From Marinibacterium sp050389775 (lineage in GTDB: Bacteria; Pseudomonadota; Alphaproteobacteria; Rhodobacterales; Rhodobacteraceae): a DNA stretch of 64,000 nt. Under the pieces are notes generated by a model. That model saw only the letters and a program-made list of their open reading frames with translations. It did no database searches and was not told the origin of the DNA. Both the position numbers and the translations under genes were made by a program. This document shows positions 18,747 through 27,303 of this stretch, piece after piece. Position 1 is the first letter of the stretch. Every line of letters starts with the position of its first letter. The stretch lies in NCBI RefSeq assembly GCF_050389775.1, contig NZ_CP177144.1, forward strand, positions 4,340,001-4,404,000, read 5' to 3'.

Positions 18747-18946
18747 CGATCTGCGGCCTCCGTTCGGCAGCTGTGACAGGGTCGTAACGGTCCGGCTCAA
18801 GGCACGGGCCCGGACCATGGCCATACTGCACGGGGCAGCGGGCCGGGCATAGACCCGCGCCGGCCCGGTCGGGCCGGCAGGGCCCGGCAACTTCCCCGGC
18901 ACCGCCCGTCGGTTGAAGAGCGGGCAATGCCGGGGGCCATCGCGCC

Positions 18947-19756
18947 TCAGACCGGCACGGCCTGTGCCGCGCAGTCCCGGCGTGCCGGAACCGGCAGCGG
19001 CGGGCGGAAATGGCTGAACGGGCGCATCAGCTGCACGGGCGTACCGTTGACATGGTCCAGCGTGCCGCTCCAGACCTCCTGGTACAGCGTATAGAGATCC
19101 TGGCGGTCGGTTTCCGTCAGCGTGCTGTCGGGGCCGTAGTTCATGATCGTGAACCTGTCGTGCCGGCCGAAGACCTCGCTGGGAAAGGCCGTTTCGCTGA
19201 CCTGGGCGAAGAAATGGCGCAGGCCGAAGACATGGCCCAGCTCGTGGGCCATGGTTTCGATCTGTTCGTCCCGGCTCTGGTCGAACATGCGGGGATAGAG
19301 CACCAGCTCGTGCTGGCCGGCATCGGGGAAGAAGGCGCTGGCCAGCACGCAGCCCGCCGGGTTGCAATTGTCCTGGTCGCGGATGACGATCTCGAAATCC
19401 CAGCGCTCGTGCACCTCCTGGAACCGGACGGGCACGGCATAGCCCCAGCCCACCAGCGCCTCGGCGAAAAGCGCGCGGATATAGGCCTTGACCGCCTCGG
19501 GATCACGGAAGGGCAGCAGGGATTGCTCGCGGAACCGGAAGCGCAGGGTGACATCGCGATCCCACAGCGGGATGAACCCGTCGGGCGCATGCAGGACCAG
19601 GTCCAGCGGCGAGCGGTTGTCGGGCGTGGGATAGCCCAGCTTGTCGGTCTCGCAGACCGCCCCGCCGTGGTAGAGGTGGATGAACGGCTTGAGCAGGCTG
19701 GCGGCGTCGGCCGGGTCGCGGCGGTCGAATGGACCGGTCTTTTGGCAATTGCACAT
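18947..19756 (-). CDS. Matrixin-like zinc metalloprotease
   Basis: 269 residues from ATG 19756 with a strong AGGAGG. The zinc site is H171-E-x2-H175-x2-G-x2-H181 (MAHELGHVFGLRHFF), with a Met-turn candidate FTIMNYGP about 25 residues later, the layout of matrixins and other metzincins. There is no hydrophobic signal sequence; the start MCNCQKTGPF is Cys-containing, and no lipobox precedes it. Members normally act outside the cytoplasm, so a non-Sec route or a dedicated cytoplasmic role must be assumed. It lies between an unknown gene and the beta-helix gene in one leftward unit. Confidence 0.85.
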   Translation of the reverse strand: MCNCQKTGPFDRRDPADAASLLKPFIHLYHGGAVCETDKLGYPTPDNRSPLDLVLHAPDGFIPLWDRDVTLRFRFREQSLLPFRDPEAVKAYIRALFAEALVGWGYAVPVRFQEVHERWDFEIVIRDQDNCNPAGCVLASAFFPDAGQHELVLYPRMFDQSRDEQIETMAHELGHVFGLRHFFAQVSETAFPSEVFGRHDRFTIMNYGPDSTLTETDRQDLYTLYQEVWSGTLDHVNGTPVQLMRPFSHFRPPLPVPARRDCAAQAVPV

Positions 19757-19804
19757 GGTCTTGTCCTCCTTGGGTCGGGGTTTGGTCGGATCACCGGTCC
19801 GGGG

Positions 19805-20212
19805 TCAGCCGGCCCGGTCGGCCCGCGCGGCGGCATGGGCCGCGCGGATCAGCTCGTCGGTCAGGCCACCATGCAGATCGGTGCGCCTGTCGGTGACATG
19901 GAACCGTTGCGCGGTCAGGGGCTGCAGCGACGGCTGGTCCTGGGGAAACTCGGCAAAGGCCAGCACGGCGGGCCGGCGGGCGCCGTCGATCTCGAGCCCG
20001 CGCTGGTCTTCGAGCGTGATCATCAGGACAAAGCAGAGGCGGTAGAGGAAATCCAGGTCGGCCTCGGCCAGCACGTCGGTGTCGTCAAGCCGGCCGTCCT
20101 CCAGCATTTGCCCGATCAGGCGGGTAACGAAATCGGCCAGGAACACCCCGGCCACCCGGCCGTAGGTCTCGTTGTCCAGGACCAGCGGGCCCAATGCGCT
20201 CGTGTCAGACAT
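19805..20212 (-). CDS. Hypothetical protein in haloperoxidase cluster
   Basis: 135 codons from ATG 20212, overlapping the end of the DM13-domain gene by 8 bases and ending 48 bases before the metalloprotease gene. The product is acidic and mainly helical (ETYGRVAGVFLADFVTRL, LDFLYRLCFVLMITLEDQ), with a short Gln/Pro-rich C-terminal part. I recognise no family. The tight overlap argues it is genuinely translated and acts with the DM13 protein. Confidence 0.7.
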   Translation of the reverse strand: MSDTSALGPLVLDNETYGRVAGVFLADFVTRLIGQMLEDGRLDDTDVLAEADLDFLYRLCFVLMITLEDQRGLEIDGARRPAVLAFAEFPQDQPSLQPLTAQRFHVTDRRTDLHGGLTDELIRAAHAAARADRAG

Positions 20213-20570
20213 GCTCGATCACTCCGACGCCCAGAACGGACGGAAACAGGAAACACCAGAGAAAGACCGCCCCGGCCCCGGCCAGCGCGGCGCCGCCGGG
20301 AATGCGCCCGCGTTGGACCCCGCGGACCTCGATCTGGGCGCCAAAGCCGTTGCCCGTGCCCGGCAGGCGCAGGAAATCGGTGGCCACGGCCTCGGCGGCG
20401 GTCAGGTCGCCGCTGACCGAGATGGCAAAGCCCGGTGCGGGCGAGCCGTCGAAATGGAAATCGTCCGAGGTGGTCAGCCAGGTTTCCCCGTCGGCCTCCT
20501 CTTCGATGCGGAACGTGCCGGCAAGGCTATGCCCGTTGCGGCCTTCGAAATGTCCCTGGGCGATCAGCAT
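20205..20570 (-). CDS. DM13-domain protein
   Basis: 121 residues from ATG 20570 with AGGAG upstream. GHFEGRNGHSLAGTFRIEE, then LTTSDDFHFDGSPAPGFAI and the C-terminal AVFLWCFLFPSVLGVGVIE, follow the DM13 pattern (GH..SGTv, f....gPdl.v, vviWC..F.v.fG.A.l), including the single conserved Cys proposed to support redox or electron-transfer roles. It lacks a signal peptide. Its place directly after the large haloperoxidase gene suggests a redox or hydroxylation partner of that enzyme, an inference from context. Confidence 0.72.
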   Translation of the reverse strand: MLIAQGHFEGRNGHSLAGTFRIEEEADGETWLTTSDDFHFDGSPAPGFAISVSGDLTAAEAVATDFLRLPGTGNGFGAQIEVRGVQRGRIPGGAALAGAGAVFLWCFLFPSVLGVGVIEHV

Positions 20571-20636
20571 CGCGGGGTCTCCTGTCTGGTGGTGTCGGGA
20601 TGCGCCCGGTCCCGCCAGGGGGCCGGGCGCCGCCGG

Positions 20637-22700
20637 TCAGCAACGGCCGGGGGTGGGTTGGGCCGCGGCCAGCGTGCCGTCGGACAGGATCTTGACCGCC
20701 GCGACGACCTCGGTCGCGCCGATGGTGCTGCCGTTCAGCAGGCAGGCCGGCAGGGTGCGCGGGACCAGCAGGGGCACGGTCATCTCGACCCGTTCGCCGG
20801 GGTGATAGGCCAGCATCTGCTCGCGCAGGATGCCGATGGTGATGGCCTCGCCCAGCAGGGCGCTTTCGATGTAATCGGTGTAATAATGCACCCCGGCGAT
20901 GTTGCGGGCATTCGAGATGTTCCACATCAGCTTGTTCAGCTCGCCTTCCAGGGTCAGGCCCTTGGGGATCGCGACGCCGAGCATTTCGATGTCGGTATCC
21001 TCGGCGGTCGCGCCACCATCGGGCACCAGGGCGGTTTCGCCCGGGTCGACCAGGTAGACCGGCTTTTGGGGATGCGCTTTCTGGGTCATCGCGAAGAAGG
21101 CCTTGAGCAGGGTCACGCAGGCGCCGGCGACGGTGGCATGACCGGCGCCATAGGCCGGGTGCATGGGCGAGCCTTCGGGGAAGGCCATGGGCAGAAGCCA
21201 GGTCGCCTGGTCCAGGTCCCCGCCCGTGCCGTTCTTGGCGTCATTGTGCTCGCGGATGTCTTCGAGGATGTCCGCGAGCGTCGGGTCGAACCCCGCCTCG
21301 GTCTCCACACCGTCGAACGTGTAGGTGGCCAGCGTGCGGCCCAATTGCCGCCGGGCCTCGGCATCGGGGCTGTTGCCGGTCTCGGCATAGGGCGTGCTTC
21401 CGGCGAGCCCCCGGTCGGGCTGGTAGCCGCTGTAGATCGTGTGGAACAGCGCGCCTGCGGCCTCGGGGCGCAACCGGCGGTGCACGGTGAATTTCTGCAG
21501 GCGCACGGCCTTCAGCGCACGGCTCGACACTTCGGTCACCAGCGTCAGAAGGTGCGGCCCGCCGAACAGCGCAAAGGGCTCGCGGTTGTCGTGGCGCGCG
21601 GGGTTGGACGTGTTCCTGTGAAACGGGATGCCCGGGTCAAAGGCGAATTTTTCGGCCAGCAGGATCAGCGCGGCGTTCAGGTAGGCCTGGTAGAGCTGGT
21701 CGTCATGGACATAGGTTGCCATGTCGCGCAGCCGGGCCATGGTGCGCCGGGCATCAAAGCCGTTGCCGTCCTTTTGGTATTCCTCGTCCCGTTCCCTGAC
21801 AAACCCGCGCTTGTCCAGCCCGTTCTGCACGTCCAGCCAGGCCTCCCAATCGGTCATGTAGTCCTTTTCGGGCAGGGCCACGGTCACGCGCTGGTCGATG
21901 GTCTGGGCGCCATAGGCGATCAGGCCGTTGGCCCGGTTGCCGCCCGTGCCCATGATCATGAATTGCGACAGGAACGGCGTGTCCCAGCCATCCTCGCCCT
22001 GACCGCGAAAGACATTGGCCGCCGTCTGGGGCGTTCCGCAGCGCCGCCAGCCCTGCTGCAGCGGGTCGGCCACGTCGTTCATGGCGGTGGTGCCCCGGAA
22101 CCAGCGCATATTCGACAACCGGGTGGCCGCGGCGACCACGGCGCCATTGCCGGCCTGCAGGGCCGTGACCTTGGCCGGATCGGCGGCCGAGCCATCGGCG
22201 GCGGTCAGGGCGTTGACCAGGCTGGCGGGCATGAAGGCGGCAATCGGCCAGTCACGGCACAGCGCCATCTGGTAGACCTCGGCCATTTCGGCGGCAAACT
22301 CGGCCGAGCCGGCCGGCGGGGCCGGCGGCATGGTCACGGCATAGGGATCGGGCCCTTCCAGCACGTAGGCATGGCCGCAGGTCGGGCTTTCCCACTGACG
22401 ATAGACATCCCAGTCCGGCAGCCCGCCGATCGTTTCGGTCCGGAACGTGCCGCGATACGGGTCGACCCCGGCAAAGACCGCGGGATCGTGGGACAGGGTG
22501 CCGGCGGCAAAGGCCTCGAATTCGGCCGGATCGCTCAGCAACCCGTTCTGCTCGTGGCCGAGGCCCTTGGTAAAGCTGAAGATGTAGGGCGCTCTTTCGT
22601 CGTTGTTGGCTTCGTGGTCCAACAGCCCGGCCTGGCCGGACAATTCGGCCGCGGCCACGCGCACGGCGGTCGGATCACGGCTTGGGTCGCTGAATTTCAT
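20637..22700 (-). CDS. Vanadium-dependent haloperoxidase, bromoperoxidase type
   Basis: 687 residues from ATG 22700; the longer upstream reading lacks the conserved start. Vanadate-pocket motifs appear in order: KFTVHRRLRPEAAG near residue 400, SPMHPAYGAGHATVAG near residue 510, and NARNIAGVHYYTDYIES near residue 600 (Arg-x5-His-x3-Asp). The Ser of the algal PxYxSGH motif is Ala here. There is no signal peptide. The reaction would be vanadate- and H2O2-dependent halide oxidation giving hypohalous acid or halogenated products. The start overlaps the upstream unknown gene (ATGA), and the DM13 gene follows, so the three are one unit. Confidence 0.88.
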   Translation of the reverse strand: MKFSDPSRDPTAVRVAAAELSGQAGLLDHEANNDERAPYIFSFTKGLGHEQNGLLSDPAEFEAFAAGTLSHDPAVFAGVDPYRGTFRTETIGGLPDWDVYRQWESPTCGHAYVLEGPDPYAVTMPPAPPAGSAEFAAEMAEVYQMALCRDWPIAAFMPASLVNALTAADGSAADPAKVTALQAGNGAVVAAATRLSNMRWFRGTTAMNDVADPLQQGWRRCGTPQTAANVFRGQGEDGWDTPFLSQFMIMGTGGNRANGLIAYGAQTIDQRVTVALPEKDYMTDWEAWLDVQNGLDKRGFVRERDEEYQKDGNGFDARRTMARLRDMATYVHDDQLYQAYLNAALILLAEKFAFDPGIPFHRNTSNPARHDNREPFALFGGPHLLTLVTEVSSRALKAVRLQKFTVHRRLRPEAAGALFHTIYSGYQPDRGLAGSTPYAETGNSPDAEARRQLGRTLATYTFDGVETEAGFDPTLADILEDIREHNDAKNGTGGDLDQATWLLPMAFPEGSPMHPAYGAGHATVAGACVTLLKAFFAMTQKAHPQKPVYLVDPGETALVPDGGATAEDTDIEMLGVAIPKGLTLEGELNKLMWNISNARNIAGVHYYTDYIESALLGEAITIGILREQMLAYHPGERVEMTVPLLVPRTLPACLLNGSTIGATEVVAAVKILSDGTLAAAQPTPGRC

Positions 22701-23230
22701 CTGTCTGTCCTCTCTGGGGTTGCGGCCGTCCAGGGCCGTTCCTCGGCCGCGAAATGCCAGTTGATCGCGCCGTCGGCGTTGGGGGCGGGATGGGGAATGT
22801 CGTGCAGCACGGACCGGCCGCCGACCGTGCCGCGACTGTGGGCATGGCGGCCAAAGGCCACCAGGCGCAGCCCGTCGTCGGCCCGCGACAGGGTCACCAC
22901 ACCATCGGCCGGAAAGAACCGGCCCGGCAGGACAAGGGCCGCGTCCAGCCCATCGGGCAGATGTCGCAGCATCATGTATTGCGGCGCCTGGGCATCGGCC
23001 TCGGCCAGGATCGCGACGATCGAATTCTGTTCGGCCAGGCCCGCCGGGGCGGCGGCGGCCCCCGGGGTGACCGGCACCGAGGTGTCGGAAATGACCAGGA
23101 AGGCGCCTTCGGGCCCGCCGCCCGACAGGATCAGCCATTCCTGCACCGGCGGGTTGGTCTGGTAGGGTCTGTCATAGGGCCCGATGCGCAGGGTGTTCAG
23201 CATCGCGGTCCGGGTTGTCTGGGCGATCAT
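22697..23230 (-). CDS. Hypothetical protein preceding haloperoxidase
   Basis: 177 residues from ATG 23230, ending in an ATGA overlap with the haloperoxidase start. The sequence looks like a beta-rich soluble protein with YDRPYQTNPPVQEWLILSGG near the N-terminus and FGRHAHSRGTVGGRSVLHD near residue 130. No family is recognised and no signal peptide is seen. It is the first gene after a 203-base gap containing a direct repeat and a hairpin, so it probably starts the second transcript of the cluster. A chaperone or partner of the haloperoxidase is possible but unproven. Confidence 0.7.
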   Translation of the reverse strand: MIAQTTRTAMLNTLRIGPYDRPYQTNPPVQEWLILSGGGPEGAFLVISDTSVPVTPGAAAAPAGLAEQNSIVAILAEADAQAPQYMMLRHLPDGLDAALVLPGRFFPADGVVTLSRADDGLRLVAFGRHAHSRGTVGGRSVLHDIPHPAPNADGAINWHFAAEERPWTAATPERTDR

Positions 23231-23288
23231 GGGCGGCCTCGTCCTAGGATGCCACCACCCTGCCGCCCGACCGTCAGCGCAGGGTCAG

Positions 23289-23312
23289 AGCATCGTCAAA
23301 ACAGCATCAAAA
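23289..23312 (-). promoter_or_regulatory. Direct-repeat element upstream of the haloperoxidase unit
   Basis: The reverse strand reads GGTTTTGATGCT followed by GTTTTGACGATGCT, a near-tandem repeat 59-82 bases before the start at 23230. SARP regulators bind direct repeats near promoters, and a SARP gene lies just upstream. Binding is inferred. Confidence 0.4.
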
Positions 23313-23358
23313 CCGCAGGCCCGCCGTTCACGGCCCGGTGATGACCGGCCCAAAAGGC

Positions 23359-23391
23359 CGCGACCGCTACGCGTAGGGCGCTGCGGTCGCG
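23359..23391. terminator. Hairpin between the PAP2-like gene and the haloperoxidase unit
   Basis: Perfect 9-bp arms CGCGACCGC and GCGGTCGCG with a 15-base loop. There is no T-run, so it may be an attenuator or mRNA-stabilising hairpin rather than a strong terminator. Confidence 0.45.
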
Positions 23392-23433
23392 ATGATGCGG
23401 GCGATGGTGGGACCAGGGATCGTCCGGCGGGGG

Positions 23434-24456
23434 TCACGCCGGGGCGGCGGCCTCGGGGTAATAGGCCAGCAACATCTCCCGCGCCGGGTCGGCCGGGTCG
23501 AAATGGGCCAGGATGTCGGCAAAGACCCGGCTGTGCGTGGTCAACGCCTCGACGGCAAAGGCCTCGACCTCGTCGGCATGGGTGAACAGATGCGGGATGA
23601 TCCGGCGGGCCAGCGTCCAGGACGCGATGTTGTCGGTCATGTAGTGCACCCCGGCAAAGACCCGGCGGTCGCCGAAATCGACCATGTATTTCTGCATGGC
23701 CCGCCGGCGGTCCGCCGAGACGCCCTGCCCTTCACCCAGCCAGGCGTCGTACACCGCGCACCCGCCCAGGATGCCCTGGATGCAATGACCGCTGATCATC
23801 GAGGGATGGATGCCGGTATGCGAGGCGAATTCGTGCCCGGCCGTTGTCCATCGGAACCCGTCCACCCCCAGCGCCACGGCCGCCGACCACGGGCGCGGCC
23901 GTTGCAAATGCTGCTTGATCCGCACGGTCGAGGGTTCAATGTCATCCATGCGTGCAAAGAACCTTTCGGCAAAGGCACCTTGCTGATCCGTGGGATCGTA
24001 GACCAGGTAATTTGCCGCGATGCCATTGCTGGCCCTGAAGTCGAACGAAGGGGGCTCGCCACCGTCCTGAACGAAGCGGAACCGAAGATCCAGGACCAGG
24101 GCATCCTCGATGTCGAAATGCCATTTCTGCGTGCGCGGCTTGCCGTCCGGCGCCGGGGGGATATCGGGCACCTCGTCCAGAATGTCCGTGCCGCCCTGAC
24201 CGTGATAGAGCGCCACCGCCAGTTCCAGTTCGCGGCGGGTGGCCTCGTCCATCGATGCCGCCGCCCCGCCCTGCCATGCGCCATCGACCCAGGCGGGCCA
24301 GAGCCTGTCGGTGACGTCGGCCAGCCAGGCTTCGACAAGCGCGCGATAGGCGGTCGCGCTGCCCTTCCAGCCCGGCATCGGATTGACGATGCTCACTTCC
24401 TGGGCAAGCCGGCGATCGTTGTTGTTGCTCAAGACACCAAACGGGGCGAGAGGCAT
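23434..24456 (-). CDS. PAP2/vanadium chloroperoxidase superfamily protein
   Basis: 340 residues from ATG 24456 (AGGAG about 8 bases upstream, 17 bases after the SARP gene). All three phosphate/vanadate motifs are present: KQHLQRPRPW (K-x6-RP), IHPSMISGHC (PSxxSGH) and DRRVFAGVHYMTD (R-x5-H-x3-D), near residues 185, 220 and 265. It lacks a signal peptide and membrane spans, so it is a soluble member: either a non-specific acid phosphatase or a chloroperoxidase-like enzyme. Its neighbourhood with a true bromoperoxidase favours a peroxidase, but the superfamily motifs cannot separate the two. Confidence 0.82.
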   Translation of the reverse strand: MPLAPFGVLSNNNDRRLAQEVSIVNPMPGWKGSATAYRALVEAWLADVTDRLWPAWVDGAWQGGAAASMDEATRRELELAVALYHGQGGTDILDEVPDIPPAPDGKPRTQKWHFDIEDALVLDLRFRFVQDGGEPPSFDFRASNGIAANYLVYDPTDQQGAFAERFFARMDDIEPSTVRIKQHLQRPRPWSAAVALGVDGFRWTTAGHEFASHTGIHPSMISGHCIQGILGGCAVYDAWLGEGQGVSADRRRAMQKYMVDFGDRRVFAGVHYMTDNIASWTLARRIIPHLFTHADEVEAFAVEALTTHSRVFADILAHFDPADPAREMLLAYYPEAAAPA

Positions 24457-24472
24457 GGGGGTGGCTCCTGTT

Positions 24473-26089
24473 TCAGGCCAGGCCCAACTGGCCGGCCGCC
24501 TCGACGACGGCCGTCCTGTGGGCCAGGTTCACGATCGGGTAATCCGGCGATTTCAGCAGGTCGACGCTCAGGTCGGGATCGCGCGAAGACAACAGGCGCA
24601 GCTTGGCACGCCCTTCGCGGATGCGGCCTTCGCGGGCGTAGGCGGTCATCAGATCCATTGTCGTGGGTCGGAAATCGATGACACCCGATGCCATCTCGCC
24701 GGCCCGGATCGCGCCCCGTGTGTCTCCGGCCATGAGCCGGGCGTACAATTCCGTGCTTTGCGCCATCGGTTGCGCCATGGTTCCCCGGCACAGCGCCACC
24801 GCACGACCCGCGGCCGACACCGCCTCGGCATAACGCCCGCAATAGGTCAGCGAGATCGCGTGGAAGTCCCAGCAGACACCGCTGCCGGGCAACAGCCTGA
24901 CCGCTTCCGCCGTCATTTCGGCGTTGCGTTCCAGGTCGTGAAGGAAGAACCCGAAGGCATGGCCTGACAGGGCCTGCACCAGACCGTTGCCCGGTGACAG
25001 CTGCAGCGCGGTGCGAAAGCTCTGCATGATCACGTCGGCATCGATGGCCGCGCGCGCCTCGCGCTCGCCCATCATCTGCAGATGCGACAGGCCAAGCAGC
25101 GCGTGATAGATGCCCTTTTCGTCGGCCGCGATGGCCGCCTCGCTGCATTGCGCGATCTCGCGCGAGGACACCGAACCGGGCACCAGCATGCCGACAAGCG
25201 CCTGGCAGCCATTCGCATGGGCGCTCCACCGGTCGCCCTTCAGGCTGGCCGCCTCGGTGCGGATGGCGAAATCCTGCAGCAGCTGGGCCATTTCCATCTG
25301 CACGGCCCGCAACTCCGCCCAGCCGTGGCGCGCGACCTCGCGCCGGACCTGCCATTGCAATGCCCCGAACCCGTCGGTCACCCCCAGCGACAGCACCCGC
25401 CCGTCGCCAAAGCCCAGGCCGCGCATCCGCAGCACCATGTCCGTCGCCCGCGGCGGCGGCGCGGTGGTTCCGGCCCGGCGATCGACCACCGCATGCAGCC
25501 CGATCACCGACAGCGCCTCGACCAGGCTGTCGCAGATCATCTCGCAGGTTTCGGCCAGGCCGTCCGCACCCATCAACCCGTCGCCGGTGCCAAAGACCGG
25601 CGGATCGACATACCAGCGCCGGTCCGGCTGCACCGGCATGCCCACGGCGCCCCAGCGGCCGTCCTGGGCGGCCTGCTCGGCCCGGCACTGGCGCAGCCAA
25701 TCGTTGAACCCTTCCTCGCGCAGATCCAACCCGCGCAGGATCTCGTCGCCCCCGCCCTGCCCGCCCGGGGCCATGTGATCGAAATCGCACAGCGCCGGGT
25801 CCAGCCAGACCCAGGTCCGGTCGGCCCGCAGCACCTCGGCCCCGCCGTTGAGCACGGCCCGCAGAGTGGTCAGCGCCTGCCGCAGGCTCGCCGCGCCCTG
25901 CGCCGGGCCGCGATCCCCCCACAGCTTTTCCTGCAGCCAGGTCCGCGTCTGCCGATGGGTGCCGGTCAGCGCCAGCATTGCCAGCAGGGCACAATCCTTC
26001 CGCCCCGCCGGCCGGACGGATTGCCCGTGCCGGTCGAACAGGTCGAAGGCGCCGCACACCTTGATGGAAAAGAGCTTGCCCGAATGCAT
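24473..26089 (-). CDS. SARP-type transcriptional regulator with TPR-like region
   Basis: 538 residues from ATG 26089; a TTG at 26155 in frame would add 22 residues but would place a palindrome inside the gene. Residues about 5-100 form the OmpR-like winged helix of SARPs (IKVCGAFDLFDRHGQSV, QEKLWGDRGPAQGAASLRQA), followed by a middle domain and helical repeats after about residue 330 (AEMTAEAVRLLPGSGVCWDF, GRYAEAVSAAGRAVALCRG). SARPs are activators of secondary metabolism and virulence operons. With the next gene 17 bases downstream it is the natural regulator of the haloperoxidase/metalloprotease cluster. Confidence 0.85.
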   Translation of the reverse strand: MHSGKLFSIKVCGAFDLFDRHGQSVRPAGRKDCALLAMLALTGTHRQTRTWLQEKLWGDRGPAQGAASLRQALTTLRAVLNGGAEVLRADRTWVWLDPALCDFDHMAPGGQGGGDEILRGLDLREEGFNDWLRQCRAEQAAQDGRWGAVGMPVQPDRRWYVDPPVFGTGDGLMGADGLAETCEMICDSLVEALSVIGLHAVVDRRAGTTAPPPRATDMVLRMRGLGFGDGRVLSLGVTDGFGALQWQVRREVARHGWAELRAVQMEMAQLLQDFAIRTEAASLKGDRWSAHANGCQALVGMLVPGSVSSREIAQCSEAAIAADEKGIYHALLGLSHLQMMGEREARAAIDADVIMQSFRTALQLSPGNGLVQALSGHAFGFFLHDLERNAEMTAEAVRLLPGSGVCWDFHAISLTYCGRYAEAVSAAGRAVALCRGTMAQPMAQSTELYARLMAGDTRGAIRAGEMASGVIDFRPTTMDLMTAYAREGRIREGRAKLRLLSSRDPDLSVDLLKSPDYPIVNLAHRTAVVEAAGQLGLA

Positions 26090-26132
26090 GCGAAAAGATC
26101 GCGTTAAAACTGCCGCAGCGTCAATGCGATTA

Positions 26133-26148
26133 TTTCCGAAATCGGAAA
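26133..26148. promoter_or_regulatory. Inverted repeat upstream of the SARP gene
   Basis: TTTCCGA-AA-TCGGAAA, perfect 7-bp arms with a 2-base spacer, 44 bases upstream of the chosen SARP start. A possible operator. Confidence 0.5.
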
Positions 26149-26155
26149 ATCGCAA

Positions 26156-26490
26156 CTAATCCCAAGATCGCAATCAATTATTCCCCAAATTAATTCAGGA
26201 AACATCCTGCCACATACCGGAATTCCGCCCCGAAACAGGCAGAATTATCTTAAAAATCCCGAATCACGCCAATTTCCAAGGCGCTTTTCAGCGAACATCA
26301 CACCGCCAGGCGGGCCCCCTCGACCCAAATCGCCGAAATTGCGCGGCCATCCCGATAGACACAGGACATTCCAAATCACGCCCCGACAACGCGGCCGACG
26401 GGAAATTCGAAATACCCGACCGGGCGATCAAACACCCGCATTTCGAATTATTCGAAACAGGCCCGCGGCCGCGTCGCCATTTGCCCGCCC
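26156..26490. other. AT-richer intergenic region between SARP and phosphodiesterase genes
   Basis: 335 bases with no gene, conspicuously richer in A+T than the flanks. It contains several TTCGAA/GAATT-type palindromic words, including the inverted repeat at 26441-26457. It is probably the promoter region of the SARP gene and downstream of the leftward phosphodiesterase gene. Confidence 0.5.
26441..26457. promoter_or_regulatory. Inverted repeat TTTCGAA-TTA-TTCGAAA
   Basis: Perfect 7-bp arms with a 3-base spacer, 34 bases beyond the phosphodiesterase stop. It resembles the repeat at 26133 in size and composition (TTTCCGA versus TTTCGAA), so one protein might bind both. Confidence 0.4.
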
Positions 26491-27303
26491 CTATGCCAGC
26501 CCGTTCAGCCGGTCGAGCGGCACGCGCCGGATCACGCGCCCGGGGTGGACGGGCACGAAACTGGCCGACAGACCGCCCGGCAGCAGGTCGCAGATGGCAA
26601 AGCCCGCGCCCTCGACGATGCGCACCTCGCCACGGGCCAACAGGTCGACCGAGGCATGCTGGCCGACCGAGATGACCACCGGGATGCCCAGCCAATGGGC
26701 CACGCGGTTGTAATGCACATGGCCCGACAGGATGCCGGCGATGTCATGGCCGGCCACGACCCGGGCCAGGGCCTCTGTGCTGGGCTGGTCCAGCGTCGTC
26801 CAGCGCCCGGCCCGCCCGGGATCGAGGCTGGGCGGGTGGTGCAGGACCAGGAGCTTGCGCCGGCCCGGTTCGCGGGCCAGGGCAGCAGCCAGCCAGTCGA
26901 GCTGTTCCGCATCCAGCCGGCCGCCGACACGGCCCGGCTCGGCCGTGTCCAGCGTGATCACGTGCAGGCCGCCCAGCACCCGGTCATGGTCCAGCGGCGC
27001 ATCGGGATGGGCGCCCAGGCCCGGAAAGGCCCGGTGGAACCCGGCCCGCCGGTCGTGGTTGCCAAGCGCCAGGAAGATCGGGATCTCGACCGGGGCGATC
27101 ATCCGGGCCAGCAGATCATAGCTTTCGTCATGGCCCCGGTTGGTCAGATCGCCGCTCATCACGATGAAGGCCGGCGCCGGGTTCAGCGCCGCGACCTGGT
27201 CCAGCACCCGCTGCAACGTGGCCACGGTATCGCTGTCGAGCGTCGCGTCGGCAACCTCGGGTGCGGACAGGTGGATGTCGGTCAGGTGGATGAAACGGGT
27301 CAT
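26491..27303 (-). CDS. Calcineurin-like phosphodiesterase (CpdA/class III cyclase-PDE type)
   Basis: 270 residues; the start overlaps the ATPase stop as ATGA. Metallophosphoesterase motifs are in order: FIHLTDIHLS (DxH), VMSGDLTNRG (GD), LGNHDRR (GNHD), LHHPP near residue 155 and ILSGHVHYNR (GHxH) near residue 190, the layout of dimetal cyclic-nucleotide and glycerophosphodiester phosphodiesterases. It closes the importer operon; a paralogue opens it (33598). I infer hydrolysis of an imported phosphodiester in the cytoplasm. Confidence 0.88.
   Translation of the reverse strand: MTRFIHLTDIHLSAPEVADATLDSDTVATLQRVLDQVAALNPAPAFIVMSGDLTNRGHDESYDLLARMIAPVEIPIFLALGNHDRRAGFHRAFPGLGAHPDAPLDHDRVLGGLHVITLDTAEPGRVGGRLDAEQLDWLAAALAREPGRRKLLVLHHPPSLDPGRAGRWTTLDQPSTEALARVVAGHDIAGILSGHVHYNRVAHWLGIPVVISVGQHASVDLLARGEVRIVEGAGFAICDLLPGGLSASFVPVHPGRVIRRVPLDRLNGLA

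Noticed and set aside
20172..23165. 997-codon plus-strand open frame across the haloperoxidase region
   Set aside because: Long only because of codon bias on the opposite strand; it crosses four well-supported minus-strand genes and has no domain signature.
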